Of a DNA stretch of 6,275 nucleotides, positions 5,195 to 6,275 are shown piece by piece. Positions within the stretch are counted from its first letter, which is position 1. Each line of letters starts with the position of its first letter. Source of the DNA: an uncultured Clostridia bacterium. Lineage in GTDB: Bacteria; Bacillota; Clostridia; TANB77; CAG-508. The position numbers and the translations under genes are program-made. The notes under the pieces are model-generated. The model had not been told where the DNA came from, searched no databases, and saw only the letters and a program-made list of their open reading frames with translations. Where the stretch lies: contig CAKPOI010000048.1 in NCBI GenBank assembly GCA_934169775.1, positions 1 to 6,275 of the forward strand, written 5' to 3'.

Positions 5195-5280
5195 GGAGCC
5201 CACGACATCTTTGCAAAACGAAGTTTTGAAAGTGTCATAGTGGGTTACATACTTTCGCAAGAAAGTTATGTAACAGCTCC
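5195..5280 (+). other. candidate origin of transfer (oriT) / MobV nick region
   Basis: The segment holds two hairpins flanking TAGTGGG/TTACATACTTTC (5238-5256), which resembles the pMV158 MobV nick region TAGTGTG/TTATACTTTA. The left hairpin pairs CCCAC-GACA-CTTT-CAAAAC with GTTTTG-AAAG-TGTC-GTGGG around a GAA loop (5199-5244, small bulges). The right hairpin pairs 5244-5256 with 5261-5274 around GCAA, with one bulged T. GGAGC (5195-5199) and GCTCC (5276-5280) can enclose both. The expected cut lies after G5244. It lies 41 bp before the relaxase ATG, the normal place for MobV systems. The nick position is inferred by resemblance. Confidence 0.6.
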
Positions 5281-5291
5281 CTTTGGTCGCC

Positions 5292-5308
5292 TCTTGCTAC
5301 CTGCAAGA
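5292..5308 (+). promoter_or_regulatory. small hairpin just before the relaxase ribosome site
   Basis: TCTTGC (5292-5297) pairs with GCAAGA (5303-5308) around TACCT. AAGGA follows at once, 8 nt before the ATG at 5321, so folding could affect relaxase translation. Confidence 0.45.
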
Positions 5309-5320
5309 AAGGATTTATAA

Positions 5321-6275
5321 ATGGACAAAACAAACTATTCGGTAGCTAGAGTTGAAACTTATACTAGAACAAGTGTTGCAAAAGCAGAAAGACACAACGA
5401 AAGAAAAAACAAATCTTACTCTAATATGAATGTTGACTTAACTCAAACATCAAAAAATGTGCATTACAAAAAATGCAAAAACACTTATAACGAAAAATTA
5501 AAAGAAATGATTGATGATGGAGAAATATCACTTCGAGGACTAAAAGATAATGCAAAAGTATTTGATGAAATTATATTTGATATTAACTCTGACTATTTTG
5601 AACAAAATGGTGGTTATGAATTTGCAAAAGTCTTTTACGAAAAGGCATTTCACTTTGCTGAAAGAGAAATGAGGACAGATAATATAATATCAGCTGTTAT
5701 GCACGCAGATGAACTAAATACTGCCCTATCAGAAAAATATGGAAAGCCTATATATCACTATCATTTGCATGTTATAGCAATCCCTGTTGTAGAAAAAGAA
5801 ATCAAGTGGTCTAAAAGATGTAAAGATAAATCTCTAATAGGAACTACAAAAGAAATAATCAATCAAGTGAGCCATAGTAAGAAATGGAAATCAGAACAAT
5901 TAACTGATAATTTTGGTAATCCTGTATATGATGAAAATGGAAAAGCAAAACTCGTAAAATCATATAGCCTATTACAAGACAGATTTTTTCAATATATGTC
6001 TGATAGTGGTTATAGAGGATTTATTCGTGATATAAAAGGTAGTACTAAAGAACATTTATCTGATTTAGAATTTAAAATTAAGAAAGAAACTGAAAAACTT
6101 GAAAAAATAACAAATAGTGTTGATGAAAAACAATCTAATTTTGATAACTATATGCAATACGATAAAAAGATTGAAGATATTTCAAACCTAGGTAAACCAA
6201 AGAAGTTCTCAAAGAAAATTGAATTAGAACCAAAAGATTATGAAACATTGACCCAATATGCTAAAAAAGGAATTG
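5321..6275 (+). CDS. MobV-family relaxase (Mob/Pre plasmid recombination protein), 3' end outside window
   Basis: The first 318 codons are present and open to the window edge. The protein would nick one strand at oriT and stay linked to the DNA to start transfer of a plasmid or mobilizable element. Motif I is HNERKNKSYSNMNVD (25-39), where His25 corresponds to the His22 nucleophile of pMV158 MobM. The metal-binding motif is HADE (128-131) followed, after about 14 residues, by HYHLH (146-150). MobM has the compact HxDExTPHxH here, so this belongs to a branch with a longer spacer. A KWSKRCKDKSL-like stretch follows, then a lysine/glutamate-rich probable coiled coil from about 238. The start has AAGGA 8 nt upstream. 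The candidate oriT and a run of hairpins lie directly before it. Its likely ancestral promoter has been split by the insertion sequence. Confidence 0.92.
   Translation, partial: MDKTNYSVARVETYTRTSVAKAERHNERKNKSYSNMNVDLTQTSKNVHYKKCKNTYNEKLKEMIDDGEISLRGLKDNAKVFDEIIFDINSDYFEQNGGYEFAKVFYEKAFHFAEREMRTDNIISAVMHADELNTALSEKYGKPIYHYHLHVIAIPVVEKEIKWSKRCKDKSLIGTTKEIINQVSHSKKWKSEQLTDNFGNPVYDENGKAKLVKSYSLLQDRFFQYMSDSGYRGFIRDIKGSTKEHLSDLEFKIKKETEKLEKITNSVDEKQSNFDNYMQYDKKIEDISNLGKPKKFSKKIELEPKDYETLTQYAKKGI

Larger units (their letters stand above)
4692..5320 (+). other. 629-bp non-coding, heavily structured leader of the relaxase gene
   Basis: No convincing coding region is seen on either strand. The stretch is filled with inverted repeats: a long-range 10-bp stem (4749-4758 with 4818-4827), GCTGG with CCAGC (4851-4855, 4881-4885), terminator-like hairpins near 4917-5002, a 20-nt-arm hairpin (5047-5090), then a run of compact hairpins to 5308. 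The last 150 bp are richer in G+C than the surroundings. It begins at a promoter -10 and ends at the relaxase ribosome site, so it may be an untranslated leader or non-coding RNA as well as the mobilization origin. Confidence 0.6.

Noticed and set aside
4692..5320. CRISPR array
   Set aside because: The repeats are inverted, not direct, and have no constant unit or spacer length.

Overview
The window looks like chromosomal or integrated-element DNA from a low-GC Firmicute, most likely a Clostridia or Tissierellia relative. This rests on the very high A+T content, A/T-ending codons, strong AGGAGG-type ribosome sites, sigma-A promoters close to consensus, and gene families common in gut clostridia. 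No gene fixes the genus.

Left part (1-2665, minus strand): a tightly packed four-gene operon. It is read from a strong extended -10 promoter at 2705-2733. The order is a BRO-N/DinD-like protein, a class I glutamine amidotransferase-like hydrolase (peptidase C26), a nitroreductase-family flavoprotein and a transglutaminase-like protein that runs off the left edge. The junctions are an 8-nt overlap, a 9-nt gap and a 1-nt gap, so translation is probably coupled. The transglutaminase gene is broken by a one-base deletion in a homopolymer at 230-234.

Middle (2764-4691): a complete 1912-bp IS66-family element of the single-ORF (ISBst12-like) type. It has imperfect 25-bp terminal inverted repeats and an exact 8-bp target duplication, TAAAAAGA. 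Its transposase is split into two frames at an A9 run containing the slippery heptamer A-AAA-AAG. A -1 shift restores a 519-residue protein, in which the expected catalytic Glu is Asp. Two hairpins at the left end and one at the right end insulate the gene.

Right part (4692-6275): 629 bp without a gene, followed by a MobV-type relaxase (Mob/Pre) cut by the window end. The non-coding stretch is packed with inverted repeats. The last 230 bp form a run of hairpins whose loops alternate GAA, GCAA, GAA, GCAA, and they end in a candidate oriT with a pMV158-like TAGTGGG/TTA sequence.

Removing the insertion sequence and one target copy rebuilds a near-consensus rightward promoter: TTGACA, 17 bp, then an extended -10 TGATATATA. 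The element therefore landed between the -35 and -10 boxes of a promoter that pointed at the mobilization region, divergent from the BRO operon promoter. The most interesting inference is that the two halves were one divergently transcribed control region, and that the insertion silenced or rewired the mobilization leader and relaxase.
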